A stretch of DNA of 10,448 nucleotides from an uncultured Planctomycetota bacterium (lineage in GTDB: Bacteria > Planctomycetota > Planctomycetia > Pirellulales > Thermoguttaceae): assembly GCA_902797455.1 (NCBI GenBank), contig CADBTE010000422.1:1-10448 (forward strand), given 5' to 3'. Position numbers and translations under genes: made by a program. The notes under the pieces are model-generated. The model searched no databases. It had not been told where the DNA came from and saw only the letters and a program-made list of their open reading frames with translations. Of this stretch, positions 1 to 6,000 are shown piece by piece; the stretch's first letter is position 1; every line of letters begins with the position of its first letter.

Positions 1-852
1 GACGATTCCGATCTTCCGTTGGAGCGGGGGCTGCCGATACGCGGCCGCGCCGGCGAGTTCCTGGGGCACTACTCGGTGATTCTTCTCCCGCTGGGCTGTC
101 TGGCGGTTTTGCTCCTCCCCCTTTTTGGCTGGCGGGCCGTTCCGCTTTTGGCGCTGCTGGTCTTGGGCCAGTGGTGGTGGTTCTTCCTGATCCCCTCTTT
201 GTCGGAGGGGCTTCGCCGCTGGGTTGCCGCCGATTCGCCGCGGCCGTCGGATGCCGTTCCCTCAACCGACATCCCCGCTGCTGTCGCGCTGAGCGGAATC
301 CGCCTGGCCGAGGAGACGCTCAGTGCGCGGCAGGGCGAGGAGACGACCGTTCCCTTTGAACCGTCCGTCTCTTTCCCCTTTGTCCCTCAATCGCCTCAAA
401 CACCCACCGAGACCTCTTTCGAGGGAACCATTAAGGCCGATGAAGAGGAAAACACGCAGAACATCGAAGAGGATTTCGAGGAAGAGGAGCAGCCCGATCC
501 TGATTGCCTCTACTGCGAAAATCGCTATCGGACCGAGGATGGTCAGGAACGGATCGAGGGGTGGGTTCGTCCCCGTTTCGCCCCGGGGCAGGATCTGTGT
601 GTGATTCACCTGACTTTTACGCCCCCCTTCGAGACTACTCCCGAATTGGAGTTGTTCCAGTTGGCGGGGAGCGATGTTAAGATCACCGCGACGCGAGTGG
701 AACCGTTTGGCGCTCGAATTGAGGTGCGCAGGCTCTGTGCGGGCAGTCATGCCGGCGAGATCCTTGCGGGGCGTTTTCCTGACGACACCATCCGTTTTGG
801 CTTTTTTGTCCATCCGGCCGGTTCCGACACGGATCGGCCCGCTCAGCAATAG
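1..852 (+). CDS. Membrane-anchored protein of unknown function (5' end outside window)
   Basis: The reading frame is open from the first base, so the true start is probably upstream. A TTG at 19 is the first possible start inside the window, but no ribosome binding site precedes it. The visible part begins with a short polar stretch, then two hydrophobic segments (about codons 22-44 and 47-66, with a WWWFF patch) that look like a membrane hairpin. A long low-complexity linker follows, rich in Pro, Ser, Thr and then Glu/Asp. The C-terminal part of roughly 110 residues looks compact and beta-rich and starts with a CLYC motif. I do not recognise a family. The stop is 18 bases before the DUF374 acyltransferase gene, whose ribosome binding site lies in the gap, so the two are probably co-transcribed. 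An envelope role is possible from the membrane segments and this neighbour, but unproven. Confidence 0.75.
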   Translation, partial: DDSDLPLERGLPIRGRAGEFLGHYSVILLPLGCLAVLLLPLFGWRAVPLLALLVLGQWWWFFLIPSLSEGLRRWVAADSPRPSDAVPSTDIPAAVALSGIRLAEETLSARQGEETTVPFEPSVSFPFVPQSPQTPTETSFEGTIKADEEENTQNIEEDFEEEEQPDPDCLYCENRYRTEDGQERIEGWVRPRFAPGQDLCVIHLTFTPPFETTPELELFQLAGSDVKITATRVEPFGARIEVRRLCAGSHAGEILAGRFPDDTIRFGFFVHPAGSDTDRPAQQ

Positions 853-873
853 CCGCCTCGGGAGGGTTCGGTG

Positions 874-1647
874 ATGGCCCCGTCAAGGATGATTCAGCCA
901 TTGGGACTTGCCGTATCGGCTCTGGTTAAGGGGTGGATGTCGACTCTCGATTATAAGATTGCCTATTATGATCCGTCGATCGATCCGGCTGTCCCTTTCG
1001 ACGATCAACCCCGTCTCTATCTTTTCTGGCATGAGTACATCCAGTTCTTTCTCCACTTGCGTCCGAATTGCCATATGACAATGCTTCTGTCTCGGCACCG
1101 TGACGCCGACATCTTGGCCGAGATTGCCCGTCGGATCGGCTTTGGCGCCGTTCGAGGCTCGACCGCGCGCAGCGGATCGACGGCGATTTGCCAGATGATG
1201 AAAAACGCTAAGGAAAAGTGGCTGCTGACGATGACTCCCGACGGCCCCCGCGGACCCCGCCGCAAGATGGCGGGCGGCGCCGTCTATCTTGCCTCGCGGC
1301 TGGGGATCGATATCATCCCGCTTGGGGTCGGCTACGATCGTCCTTGGCGTCTTCGATCGTGGGATCGATTCGCTATTCCGCGTCCGGGCTCGCGCGCGCG
1401 GTTGATCGCCGGTCCGCCGGTGAGTATCCCCGGCGAATTAGATCGTCAGGGAATCGAGCACTACACCCAGCGGGTCGAGAAACTGATGAATCGCCTCTGC
1501 GCGCTGGCCGAGCGATGGGCCGTGGAAGGATATGAAATCAAAAACGCCGCGAACCTTTCACCAGGTCCGCGGCGCGGCATCTTGTATGCGGCCTACCCCC
1601 ATAGGGCGGCGGTGGACGAGATTTCCCCTGAAGCGCGGGAGCCCTAA
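874..1647 (+). CDS. DUF374 family lysophospholipid/lipid A-type acyltransferase
   Basis: This is probably an acyltransferase of the DUF374 group, relatives of the LpxL/PlsC type that move fatty acyl chains onto lipid A or phospholipid precursors at the inner membrane. With the start at ATG 874 (257 aa) the visible motifs are WHE at residues 52-54, SRHRDAD at 73-79, VRGSTARSG at 93-101 and TPDGPRGPRRKMAGGA at 121-136, all hallmarks of the group. The WHE histidine is the likely catalytic His. A GGGAGGG Shine-Dalgarno at 860-866 serves both ATG 874 and GTG 871; I prefer ATG. About 35 residues after residue 222 (Arg/Pro/Ala-rich) extend past the recognisable domain. That tail is encoded by DNA that also forms the hisG terminator on the other strand. 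The stop overlaps the hisG stop. The family is clear; the exact acyl acceptor is not. Confidence 0.88.
   Translation: MAPSRMIQPLGLAVSALVKGWMSTLDYKIAYYDPSIDPAVPFDDQPRLYLFWHEYIQFFLHLRPNCHMTMLLSRHRDADILAEIARRIGFGAVRGSTARSGSTAICQMMKNAKEKWLLTMTPDGPRGPRRKMAGGAVYLASRLGIDIIPLGVGYDRPWRLRSWDRFAIPRPGSRARLIAGPPVSIPGELDRQGIEHYTQRVEKLMNRLCALAERWAVEGYEIKNAANLSPGPRRGILYAAYPHRAAVDEISPEAREP
1534..1574 (-). terminator. Intrinsic terminator of hisG, inside the acyltransferase gene
   Basis: Arms 1545-1555 and 1564-1574 pair over 11 bases around an 8-base loop. On the minus-strand RNA the single imperfect pair is a G-U wobble, and the stem is followed by UUUUUGAUUU (1544-1535). On the plus strand the same pair is an A-C mismatch and there is no T-run, so the signal is directional. 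It lies about 70 bases past the hisG stop. Confidence 0.72.
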
Positions 1648-2531
1648 TCGATGATCTTAGAGATCTGATATTCGATCAGTCCGCAGGCGCCGGCGGCCTT
1701 CAGGCGGGGGATCAGCTCACGGATATGCTTCTCGTTGCAGATGGTCAGCACATCGACCCATTCGGGGTTCGACAGCGTCGAAATCGTCGGCTCTTGCAGA
1801 GACGGGAGAATCTTCAAGATGGTGTCGAGGTTCGCCTTCGGGACATTCATCATTAAGCCGACCATCCCTTCGGCGGCCATGGTCGCTTTGAGGACCAGAA
1901 CAATGTCGTCGATCTTTTTCTTTTTCCAGGGGTCGGCATACGCCTTTTTATTGGCGATAAAGCGGGTTGTCGACTGGAGAATCTCGTCAACGATGCGCAG
2001 ATTGTTCGCCCGCAGGGAACTGCCGGTCTCGGTCACTTCGACGATGGCGTCGGCCAGTTTCGGCGGTTTGACCTCGGTGGCGCCCCAACTGAATTCGACC
2101 TCGGCCTTGACTCCATGCTTTTCTAAGTAGCGCTGCGTCAGGCCAACCGCCTCGGTGGCGATTCTCTTCCCCTCGAGGTCTTTCACCGATTGGACCGGCG
2201 AATCGTTGGGAACACACAGAACCCAACGAACCGGGCGGCGGCTGACCTTCGAGAATTTGAGCTCGGCCACTTCGATGACGTCGGCACCGGTTTCCTCGAT
2301 CCAATCGTGACCGGTCAGTCCGGCGTCGAGAACGCCGATTGCGACGTAACGCGCCATCTCCTGAGCGCGGATGAGCATACATTCGATCTCTTCATCGTCG
2401 ATGGCGGGGAAGTAGCTTCGGCGCTCGACGGTGATGTCGTAGCCGCTTCGCTTGAACAGCTCGACGGTGGCTTCCTGAAGTGAACCGGCAGGAATACCGA
2501 GCTTGAGAATTGATCCGTTTCCCGTAGACAT
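1644..2531 (-). CDS. hisG: ATP phosphoribosyltransferase, long form
   Basis: HisG catalyses the first step of histidine synthesis, joining ATP and PRPP to give phosphoribosyl-ATP in the cytosol, and is the feedback-controlled step. The start at ATG 2531 gives 295 aa, normal for the long form. It follows a GAGAGGA ribosome binding site (2536-2542), and the conserved fold begins at once (LKLGIPAGSLQ). The frame could extend upstream to 2609, but those residues do not look conserved. The PRPP-binding signature is at about 160-178 (ADAIVEVTETGSSLRANNL). The C-terminal part, about residues 212-293, matches the ACT-like regulatory domain that binds histidine, so the enzyme should be allosteric and not need HisZ. 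hisI lies 129 bases upstream on the same strand. The stop overlaps that of the convergent acyltransferase gene by 4 bases. Confidence 0.96.
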   Translation of the reverse strand: MSTGNGSILKLGIPAGSLQEATVELFKRSGYDITVERRSYFPAIDDEEIECMLIRAQEMARYVAIGVLDAGLTGHDWIEETGADVIEVAELKFSKVSRRPVRWVLCVPNDSPVQSVKDLEGKRIATEAVGLTQRYLEKHGVKAEVEFSWGATEVKPPKLADAIVEVTETGSSLRANNLRIVDEILQSTTRFIANKKAYADPWKKKKIDDIVLVLKATMAAEGMVGLMMNVPKANLDTILKILPSLQEPTISTLSNPEWVDVLTICNEKHIRELIPRLKAAGACGLIEYQISKIID

Positions 2532-2660
2532 GACATCCTCTCTTTGGTACGAACGATTCCGGTTTTTTACGGTTTCTCGCGAAGTGGGACAACGATCAGT
2601 CGCCCACACGGGAAGAAGACCGCGGATTATTGTATTTTAGGCGGCGGCGAAGTCTTTCCG

Positions 2661-3065
2661 CTACTTCTTGTGGTAAACCTCGGCCGGATCAAAGACCCGC
2701 TGGGCGATGACTTTCAAGCCCTCATCGGTCACCTGGCGGAAGAAGCAGCTCTTGTATCCCTCGTGGCAGGCGGCCCCGCCGATCTGCTCGACCTTCAGAA
2801 GAAGGGTATCGCGGTCACAGTCGAGGAAGATGCCGACCACTTTCTGGACATTGCCGCTCTCTTCTCCCTTGCGCCAGAGTTTGTTGCGGCTGCGGCTGAA
2901 GTAGACGGCACGGCCCGTGGAAAGAGTCTCGTTGTAAGCTTCTTCATTCATAAAAGCAAGCATAAGAACCTCACCGGTGGCGGCGTCTTGGGCGATGACG
3001 GGAAGAAGATTGCCGCATTTCGCGAAATCGGGGCGGGCATCGTCCGATGATGGGGTCGAAGACAT
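2661..3065 (-). CDS. hisI: Phosphoribosyl-AMP cyclohydrolase
   Basis: HisI opens the adenine ring of phosphoribosyl-AMP in the third step of histidine synthesis; it is a cytosolic, zinc- and magnesium-dependent enzyme. ATG 3065 gives 134 aa and follows a strong AAGGAGGAG ribosome binding site at about 3072-3080. An upstream extension of the frame to 3143 would run through a hairpin and lacks family similarity. Visible signatures are GEVLMLAFMN (31-40), SRSRNKLWRKGEESGN (57-72), the metal-binding DCDRD (82-86), and Cys100, His101 and Cys107 in the zinc region (GGAACHEGYKSCFFR). There is no C-terminal HisE domain, so this is the single-function form and phosphoribosyl-ATP pyrophosphatase must be encoded elsewhere. 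It is the first gene of a hisI-hisG unit. The 129-base gap to hisG holds only the hisG ribosome binding site and no convincing terminator. Confidence 0.96.
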   Translation of the reverse strand: MSSTPSSDDARPDFAKCGNLLPVIAQDAATGEVLMLAFMNEEAYNETLSTGRAVYFSRSRNKLWRKGEESGNVQKVVGIFLDCDRDTLLLKVEQIGGAACHEGYKSCFFRQVTDEGLKVIAQRVFDPAEVYHKK

Positions 3066-3085
3066 TATTTCTCTCCTCCTTATTA

Positions 3086-3116
3086 CGCGAAAAGCGCCCT
3101 CTGGCCGCTTTTCGCG
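3086..3116 (-). promoter_or_regulatory. Perfect hairpin in the hisI leader
   Basis: Eleven-base perfect arms, CGCGAAAAGCG at 3086-3096 and its complement at 3106-3116, enclose a 9-base loop. The hairpin ends 5 bases before the hisI ribosome binding site and 20 bases before the start codon. There is no T-run after it on the minus strand, so it does not look like a terminator. A role in leader stability or translation control of hisI is plausible but inferred. Confidence 0.5.
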
Positions 3117-3129
3117 GGCAACTACACAG

Positions 3130-3165
3130 ATCTGCCCAAACAATCAACACCAAAGCAGGGCAGAT
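3130..3165 (-). repeat. Inverted repeat ATCTGCCC/GGGCAGAT upstream of hisI
   Basis: Eight-base perfect arms at 3130-3137 and 3158-3165 are separated by 20 bases, just upstream of the leader hairpin. This could be a second leader stem or a divided operator. Evidence is limited to the symmetry. Confidence 0.3.
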
Positions 3166-3237
3166 GCTCCCTCGCATAGCTTATCAGATGTTCCCCGTAT
3201 TTCTAGGGGTTTGCCCGCACCGGAAAGCAAAATGCCG

Positions 3238-3265
3238 CCCCCCCATGCCGGAAGAAAGGGGGGGG
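3238..3265. repeat. C7/G8 inverted homopolymer pair
   Basis: A run of seven C (3238-3244) and a run of eight G (3258-3265) can pair across 13 bases, and a run of eight A (3291-3298) lies nearby. All are in the non-coding gap between hisI and the sigma factor gene. Such tracts are prone to slippage, but no reading frame depends on them here. Confidence 0.35.
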
Positions 3266-3275
3266 AAATTCTCTC

Positions 3276-3302
3276 TTATCGTCAAGGACGAAAAAAAACT
3301 CA
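3276..3302 (-). promoter_or_regulatory. Possible weak sigma-28-like promoter toward hisI
   Basis: On the minus strand TGAGTTTT (3302-3295), 11 bases, then GACGATAA (3283-3276) matches the sigma-28 pattern TAAAGTTT-N11-GCCGATAA at 12 of 16 positions (7 of 8 in the -10 box). It sits back to back with the stronger plus-strand site. It would give a leader of about 200 bases for hisI. The match is weak enough to be chance. Confidence 0.22.
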
Positions 3303-3327
3303 AATTTTTCCCGGTTTGGGCCGATAA
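3301..3327 (+). promoter_or_regulatory. Sigma-28 (FliA/WhiG)-type promoter of the sigma factor gene
   Basis: CAAATTTT (3301-3308), 11 bases, then GCCGATAA (3320-3327) matches the sigma-28 consensus TAAAGTTT-N11-GCCGATAA at 14 of 16 positions, with a perfect -10 box and exact spacing. It lies about 118 bases upstream of the start codon of a gene that itself encodes a sigma-28-type factor. This suggests positive autoregulation. No good sigma-70 promoter is visible in the same gap. Confidence 0.6.
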
Positions 3328-3360
3328 AATGATTAAGCACTTAGGCTGTTTCACTGAATG

Positions 3361-3383
3361 GCTGATATTAGGATGATATCAGC
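3361..3383 (+). promoter_or_regulatory. Operator-like dyad GCTGATAT-N7-ATATCAGC
   Basis: A perfect 8-base inverted repeat (3361-3368 and 3376-3383) with a 7-base spacer lies downstream of the sigma-28-type promoter and 61 bases before the sigma gene start codon. Its 23-base span suits a dimeric repressor, or it may fold as a leader stem-loop. No bound regulator can be named. Confidence 0.4.
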
Positions 3384-3444
3384 TAAAGTGACATCACTCC
3401 CCCGCGTAGATGGGGCGTTGTTGAAAGCGCAGTAAAGGAATACC

Positions 3445-4299
3445 ATGTCTAAACAGTCCTCTCGACAGACCATTGTCGAGCCGCGGATCCCTACGGAAAG
3501 TGACGCCGCGGCTTTGGAGAAAGCCGAAAAGAAAAAGGCGGAGGCGATCGCCCGTGTCTGGAAAAAGTTCATTAAGGACCGTTCGAATCAGGATTTGCGA
3601 AATCAGCTGATCGAGAATTATCTTCCGCTGGTGCGGTATCATGGTGAACGGCTTTGGTCCCGACTTCCCGATGAAGTCGATGTCGATGATCTTGTCTCTG
3701 CCGGTATCTTTGGCCTGATGGATGCCGTGGACGCCTATGAGCCCGATCGTGGGGTAAAATTTGAGACCTACTGTGTTCCTCGTATTCGTGGGGCGATGCT
3801 CGATGAGCTGCGCAATATGGACTGGGTGCCGCGGCTGGTCCGTTCCCGCGCTCGAAAAATTTCTGAGGCCAATAAAGAGCTTTCGGATCGCCTGGGACGT
3901 CTCCCTTCCCGTGAGGAGCTGGCCCAGCATCTGAATGTCTCCAGCGCTGAGCTGGATCGGATGACCGCCGACGCCAATACCGTCAGTCTTGTCTCGCTCA
4001 ATAAAAAGTGGTTCGAGACCGATGGAGCCAAAGATGTCAGTGAAATCGACCTTATCGAAGATCAAAAGAGCGAGGATCCGACCAGCCGGATACAAAAGCT
4101 CGATGTGATGCGTCTTGTGACCAAGGGACTGTCCCGCAACGAACGTATGATCCTGATCCTCTATTACTATGAGGAGATGACAATGAAAGAGGTCGGGATG
4201 ACGCTCGATTTGAGCGAAAGCCGTGTCTCTCAGATGCATTCGAGCATCGTCAGCCGTCTGCAGCAGCAGCTTCGCGAGCGTCGGCCGGAATTTATCTAG
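3445..4299 (+). CDS. FliA/WhiG-family RNA polymerase sigma factor
   Basis: This sigma-70-family factor of the sigma-28 group directs RNA polymerase to alternative promoters. ATG 3445 follows AAAGGA at 3434-3439 and gives 284 aa. A charged N-terminal stretch of about 45 residues (EKAEKKKAEAIARVWKK) precedes the usual domains and is longer than in E. coli FliA. Region 2 spans about 51-122, with LVRYHGERLWSRLP, DVDDLVSAGIFGLMDAVD and KFETYCVPRIRGAMLDELR. Region 3 covers about 132-180. Region 4, with its helix-turn-helix (MKEVGMTLDLSESRVSQMHS), covers about 224-275. Region 1.1 is absent, as expected for the group. No flagellar or anti-sigma gene is next to it, so the regulon cannot be read from context. 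A sigma-28-type promoter upstream suggests it transcribes its own gene. Two terminators follow. Confidence 0.93.
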   Translation: MSKQSSRQTIVEPRIPTESDAAALEKAEKKKAEAIARVWKKFIKDRSNQDLRNQLIENYLPLVRYHGERLWSRLPDEVDVDDLVSAGIFGLMDAVDAYEPDRGVKFETYCVPRIRGAMLDELRNMDWVPRLVRSRARKISEANKELSDRLGRLPSREELAQHLNVSSAELDRMTADANTVSLVSLNKKWFETDGAKDVSEIDLIEDQKSEDPTSRIQKLDVMRLVTKGLSRNERMILILYYYEEMTMKEVGMTLDLSESRVSQMHSSIVSRLQQQLRERRPEFI

Positions 4300-4309
4300 C
4301 GTTCCCCAT

Positions 4310-4341
4310 AAAACAGCGTCTGTTAAGGGGCGCTGTTTTTT
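4310..4341 (+). terminator. Intrinsic terminator after the sigma factor gene
   Basis: Nine-base perfect arms AAAACAGCG (4310-4318) and CGCTGTTTT (4331-4339), a 12-base loop, and a run of six T (4336-4341). It begins 10 bases past the sigma stop codon. Confidence 0.85.
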
Positions 4342-4358
4342 CCAGGCAGAAAAGCAAT

Positions 4359-4385
4359 GGCTCGGGAAGTGCCCGGGCCTTTTTT
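4359..4385 (+). terminator. Second, tandem intrinsic terminator
   Basis: GGCTCGGG (4359-4366) pairs with CCCGGGCC (4372-4379) through one G-U pair around a 5-base loop, followed by six T (4380-4385). It backs up the first terminator 17 bases downstream of it. Confidence 0.75.
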
Positions 4386-4397
4386 GCCGTGTTCTTT

Positions 4398-4425
4398 TTG
4401 TGTTTTTTGCCCGGCGGGGTATAAT
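4398..4425 (+). promoter_or_regulatory. Sigma-70-type promoter of the FGE-like gene
   Basis: TTGTGT (4398-4403), a 16-base spacer and a perfect TATAAT (4420-4425) lie 12 bases after the second terminator. The predicted transcript would begin near 4432, about 36 bases before the start codon. Confidence 0.65.
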
Positions 4426-4467
4426 CTTCTTCGATGTTGGACTAAATCACCTGGGAGGAGCGCTTCG

Positions 4468-5289
4468 ATGAGATCGTTCGCCGCGGAAGTTTTTATTTTG
4501 ATCGTGTCCCTGTCGTTCCCGGTGATTGTTCTGACGGCTCAGGAACGATCGGCGGGGGAGCGGATTGTTCTGCGCGCCGCGGGGGTCGATATCCCGATGC
4601 GTTGGGTTCCCGCAGGGAGTTTTCAGATGGGGAGTCCCGAAGAGGAACCAGGGAGAGATTCGGCAGAAATTCCTCATAAGGTCACTCTTACCAGCGGTTT
4701 TTGGATGAGCGAAACCGAGGTGACACAGCGGCTGTACCAGGCGGTGGCCGGAGAGAATCCCTCGCAGTTTGTCGGCGACGATCTGCCGGTCGATACCGTC
4801 TCGTGGGATGATGCGGTTCTTTTTTGCGAAAAGCTCCAGACGACGCTGGAAAAAGATGAAGCGATTTCGGGGGTCCCCCTTTGCCGTCTTCCGAGCGAGG
4901 CGCAGTGGGAATATGCTTGTCGGGCCGGTGACACCGGGTCGGGGATCGAAAACCTCCCCGAGGCGGCCTGGTCGGGGGAGCCGACGGAAAGTGGATCGAC
5001 CCACCCGGTGGGGACCAAAGCGCCCAATGCCTGGGGACTTTGTGATATGCACGGGAACCTTTGGGAATGGTGTGCCGACAGCTGGAACGATTTCACGACA
5101 GACGATCAGGTCGATCCCCTGACGCTGAGCAGTGAGTCGGAGGTTCGAATCGATCGAGGGGGATGCTGGGACAGTACCCCGGATTATTGCCGAACCGCCT
5201 GGCGCGGGGTTTATGAGCACTACCGCAAGAGTCGGTTTGTCGGTTTTCGGTTCGTCTTAATCGAGCAGACCGGCGAAAACCAGCAGTGA
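4468..5289 (+). CDS. Secreted formylglycine-generating enzyme (SUMF1)-like protein
   Basis: ATG 4468 follows a strong GGGAGGAG ribosome binding site (4453-4460) and gives 273 aa. An upstream extension of the frame to 4357 runs through the terminator and promoter and is rejected. Residues 1-24 form a signal peptide with likely cleavage at LTA|QE, so the protein is exported. The rest is an FGE-sulfatase (SUMF1) domain: FQMGS (52-56), TEVTQRLYQ (83-91), PVDTVSWDDAVLFC (107-120), CRLPSEAQWEYACRAG (139-154), NAWGLCDMHGNLWEWCADSW (187-206), RGGCWDSTPDYCRTAWR (230-246) and GFRF (259-262). True FGE oxidises a sulfatase cysteine with two active-site cysteines spaced CxxxxC. Here the first aligned position is Ser235 and only Cys241 remains, so it is probably not an FGE. 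Many bacterial proteins of this fold have other or unknown roles. No sulfatase gene is nearby. Confidence 0.9.
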   Translation: MRSFAAEVFILIVSLSFPVIVLTAQERSAGERIVLRAAGVDIPMRWVPAGSFQMGSPEEEPGRDSAEIPHKVTLTSGFWMSETEVTQRLYQAVAGENPSQFVGDDLPVDTVSWDDAVLFCEKLQTTLEKDEAISGVPLCRLPSEAQWEYACRAGDTGSGIENLPEAAWSGEPTESGSTHPVGTKAPNAWGLCDMHGNLWEWCADSWNDFTTDDQVDPLTLSSESEVRIDRGGCWDSTPDYCRTAWRGVYEHYRKSRFVGFRFVLIEQTGENQQ

Positions 5290-5300
5290 TCGTCTTTTGA

Positions 5301-5328
5301 AACCCGCTCATTTGGGGGGGAGCGGGTT
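5301..5328. terminator. Possible shared hairpin between convergent genes
   Basis: AACCCGCTC (5301-5309) and GAGCGGGTT (5320-5328) form a perfect 9-base stem around 10 bases. It starts 12 bases after the FGE-like stop and overlaps the stop codon of the convergent acetyltransferase gene. There is no clear T-run on either strand, so termination is only inferred from position. Confidence 0.4.
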
Positions 5329-5901
5329 ATGGACGTCGATTGGCCCTTCGGGGAAGGTCAAATCCTCGAGCTGGCGGTACATCGGGCAGTTGGAGCGCAT
5401 CGGGATCGGGAGCTTTCGGTCGCGCCACATAATCATCGAGTCCTCCGGGAGTCTCCATCCCAACGAGGTGTAGTAGGGGACCATCGGCTCTTTGCAGAAG
5501 AGAATCGCGAAGGGATAGTTTCGCCTTTTGGCCTCCCGGAGCGATAAGTCGAGGAGTTTTCGTCCGATTCCCAGACGGCGAAAAGCGGGGGCAACCGATA
5601 CCCCCTGAAAGCTGGCGACTCGGTAGCGCCAGTTCCAGCAGGTCGAGATCGTTCGCTCGACGACTCCCACATGACCGACAATGGCGGGGAGGGCACTTTT
5701 ATCTTTCGGGCTCTTCTCGGTAGCCAGTGTGGTCCAGACCGGGGGGGCGTCGTGCCACGCTCTGCGTTTAGCGAAGACGTCGCGCCACTCGGGAAAGATT
5801 TCGGACAGATAGGCAACCAGCTGCCGGTCCAGCTGCGGGGAGATCGCTTCCTCAGGGATGATTTGGTAACGAATCGACCGGTCGTCCACTTCAGCTGCCA
5901 T
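5308..5901 (-). CDS. GNAT family N-acetyltransferase
   Basis: The fold is that of Gcn5-related acetyltransferases, which move an acetyl (or acyl) group from acyl-CoA to an amine. Starting at ATG 5901 it is 197 aa. A TTG at 5913 could add four residues; neither start has a clear Shine-Dalgarno. The acyl-CoA pyrophosphate loop is RRLGIG (108-113), preceded by the beta-4 strand GVSVAPAF (100-107), and the late GNAT strand/helix is visible as FAILFCKEPMVPYYTSLGWR (131-150). The pattern around the last motif resembles AAC(2')/NodA-like members more than ribosomal acetyltransferases, but I cannot name a substrate. It lies downstream of the cytochrome gene on the same strand, with a terminator-like hairpin between them, and has no obvious promoter of its own, so partial readthrough may express it. 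Confidence 0.85.
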   Translation of the reverse strand: MAAEVDDRSIRYQIIPEEAISPQLDRQLVAYLSEIFPEWRDVFAKRRAWHDAPPVWTTLATEKSPKDKSALPAIVGHVGVVERTISTCWNWRYRVASFQGVSVAPAFRRLGIGRKLLDLSLREAKRRNYPFAILFCKEPMVPYYTSLGWRLPEDSMIMWRDRKLPIPMRSNCPMYRQLEDLTFPEGPIDVHNPLPPK

Positions 5902-5925
5902 CGGCGCGAACAAACTCTTGGGGAA

Positions 5926-5980
5926 TTGTCAAAGAAAGACAGACCCCGGCAAAAGCCGCTTTCGGCGTCTTTTGCCGGGG
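5926..5980 (-). terminator. Terminator-like hairpin after the propeller/cytochrome gene
   Basis: CCCCGGCAAAAG (5944-5955) pairs perfectly with CTTTTGCCGGGG (5969-5980), and the stem continues inward after one mismatch. On the minus strand it is followed by a T-rich tail TCTGTCTTTCTTT (5943-5931). It begins 20 bases after the cytochrome gene's stop codon and 43 bases before the acetyltransferase start. Confidence 0.6.
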
Positions 5981-6000
5981 GCGGGGGAGACTATAGACCG

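Noticed and set aside
2544..3050. 168-codon open frame on the plus strand
   Set aside because: Antisense to hisI, which has a clear start, ribosome binding site and metal motifs.
3066..3300. Histidine attenuator leader peptide upstream of hisI
   Set aside because: No short frame with a run of His codons and no hairpin followed by a T-run on the hisI strand.
3394..4239. 281-codon open frame on the minus strand
   Set aside because: Antisense shadow of the sigma factor gene, with no ribosome binding site or family signature.
4357..4467. Upstream extension of the FGE-like gene
   Set aside because: It would run through the second terminator and the TATAAT promoter; ATG 4468 has a strong ribosome binding site and begins a signal peptide.
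5927..5932. Perfect TTGACA on the minus strand upstream of the acetyltransferase
   Set aside because: No -10 box at 16-18 bases; the position 17 bases away is GC-rich (TCGCGC), so I do not call a promoter.
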